DNA from: Thermoproteota archaeon
GTDB taxonomy: Archaea; Korarchaeota; Korarchaeia; B14-G2
Length of the DNA stretch: 5,233 nt
Assembly (NCBI GenBank): GCA_003661385.1
Contig: QMWA01000129.1
Location: 1-5,233, forward strand
Direction: 5' to 3'
The position numbers and the translations under genes were made by a program. Positions 4,955-5,233 of this stretch are shown piece by piece; the stretch's first letter is position 1; each line of letters starts with the position of its first letter. The notes beneath the pieces were generated by a model. The model saw only the letters and a program-made list of their open reading frames with translations, did not search any database and was not told where the DNA came from.

Positions 4955-5233
4955 TCACCAGCGTTTTAAGAGGAGCTCCCCTGTTATGAGCTGATCTAGG
5001 TCTGTTGGGTACTTTGTGAGCACCTCGCATCCTCTCCTCTTCACTGGGACTGTGTCTGAGTGCCTGAATCCCTCTGTCTTCAGGTAGAGGCTGGCTCTAC
5101 ACTGACCACCATGTTCTTCTTGAGAAGGGTTCTGTAGCCTACTGCCAGATAGGGCTCCTCGAGTGTTGAAAGCCTATGCCATGCTCTGACCTATGTAGTA
5201 CCTAGTCTCCGCCCTCTGGTATGCTGCGTGCCC
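4955..5233 (-). pseudogene. Decayed M24-family metallopeptidase (Xaa-Pro dipeptidase-like), C-terminal part
   Basis: Pieces of an M24 'pita-bread' peptidase C-terminus lie in order but in different minus-strand frames. The frame from the right edge reads AYQRAETRYYIGQ and then hits TAG at 5176. The metal-site motif HGIG is in a second frame (5183-5172). LSTLEEPYLAVGYRTLLKKN followed by MVVSVEP is in a third (5172-5092). LYLKTEGFRHSDTV followed by GCEVLTKYPTDLDQLI is back in the first frame and ends at TGA 4957. Restoring one base in each of three places rebuilds the expected HGIGL and VEPGLYL; the last loss sits in the Gly codon of VEPG near 5090. In intact enzymes these motifs supply a metal-binding His and Glu. 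A residue expected to be His (family THEEPYL) is Leu. The 5' part lies outside the window. Sequencing error is an alternative to decay, but the intact neighbouring genes argue for decay. Confidence 0.78.

Noticed and set aside
5017-5087. Short plus-strand frame beginning GTGAGCACC after TTTTAA at 4964-4969
   Set aside because: Only about 23 codons, overlaps the antisense peptidase remnant whose motifs explain the sequence, and is too far from the TATA-like run.
5174-5176. In-frame TAG read as pyrrolysine
   Set aside because: The surrounding frame is also broken by shifts, and all intact genes here use TAG as the normal stop.

Overview
The window looks like a thermophilic archaeon, probably a crenarchaeal (Thermoproteota) lineage. 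Arginine is written mostly with AGG/AGA and all four intact stop codons are TAG. GTG and TTG starts are used. Archaeal TATA/BRE-like boxes sit about 25 bases upstream of starts. A tungsten/molybdenum aldehyde:ferredoxin oxidoreductase (AOR) family gene is present. I cannot name a genus from sequence alone.

Left part (minus strand, 1-2760): an AOR-family gene is followed one base later by a small MoaD/ThiS-type beta-grasp protein ending in Gly-Gly, the form used as sulfur carrier in pterin cofactor synthesis. Beyond it, under its own TATA box, is a gene that runs off the left edge. It encodes a secreted protein with a signal peptide, a small Ig-like domain with N-glycosylation sequons, and a tail built almost only of Cys, Pro and Tyr.

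Middle (2760-3300): a 140-residue coiled-coil protein of unknown function (minus strand) is divergent from a 513-residue acyl-CoA dehydrogenase (plus strand). The two share a compact promoter that is a nearly perfect 24-bp inverted repeat with one TATA box in each half.

Right part (3300-5233): the acyl-CoA dehydrogenase has a complete flavoenzyme domain, with the catalytic Glu apparently in the isovaleryl/long-chain position. It also has an unusual C-terminal extension of about 120 residues that resembles a winged helix-turn-helix. After its stop is a long perfect hairpin. Facing it on the minus strand is the decayed C-terminal part of an M24-family (Xaa-Pro dipeptidase-like) metallopeptidase, broken by an in-frame stop and at least two, probably three, frameshifts.

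The most interesting items are the Cys/Pro/Tyr tail, the acyl-CoA dehydrogenase/winged-helix fusion beside a palindromic divergent promoter (possible autoregulation, inferred), and the recognisable peptidase pseudogene. The genes do not form one obvious pathway. AOR plus MoaD is a cofactor/enzyme pair, and the acyl-CoA dehydrogenase is a separate catabolic function.
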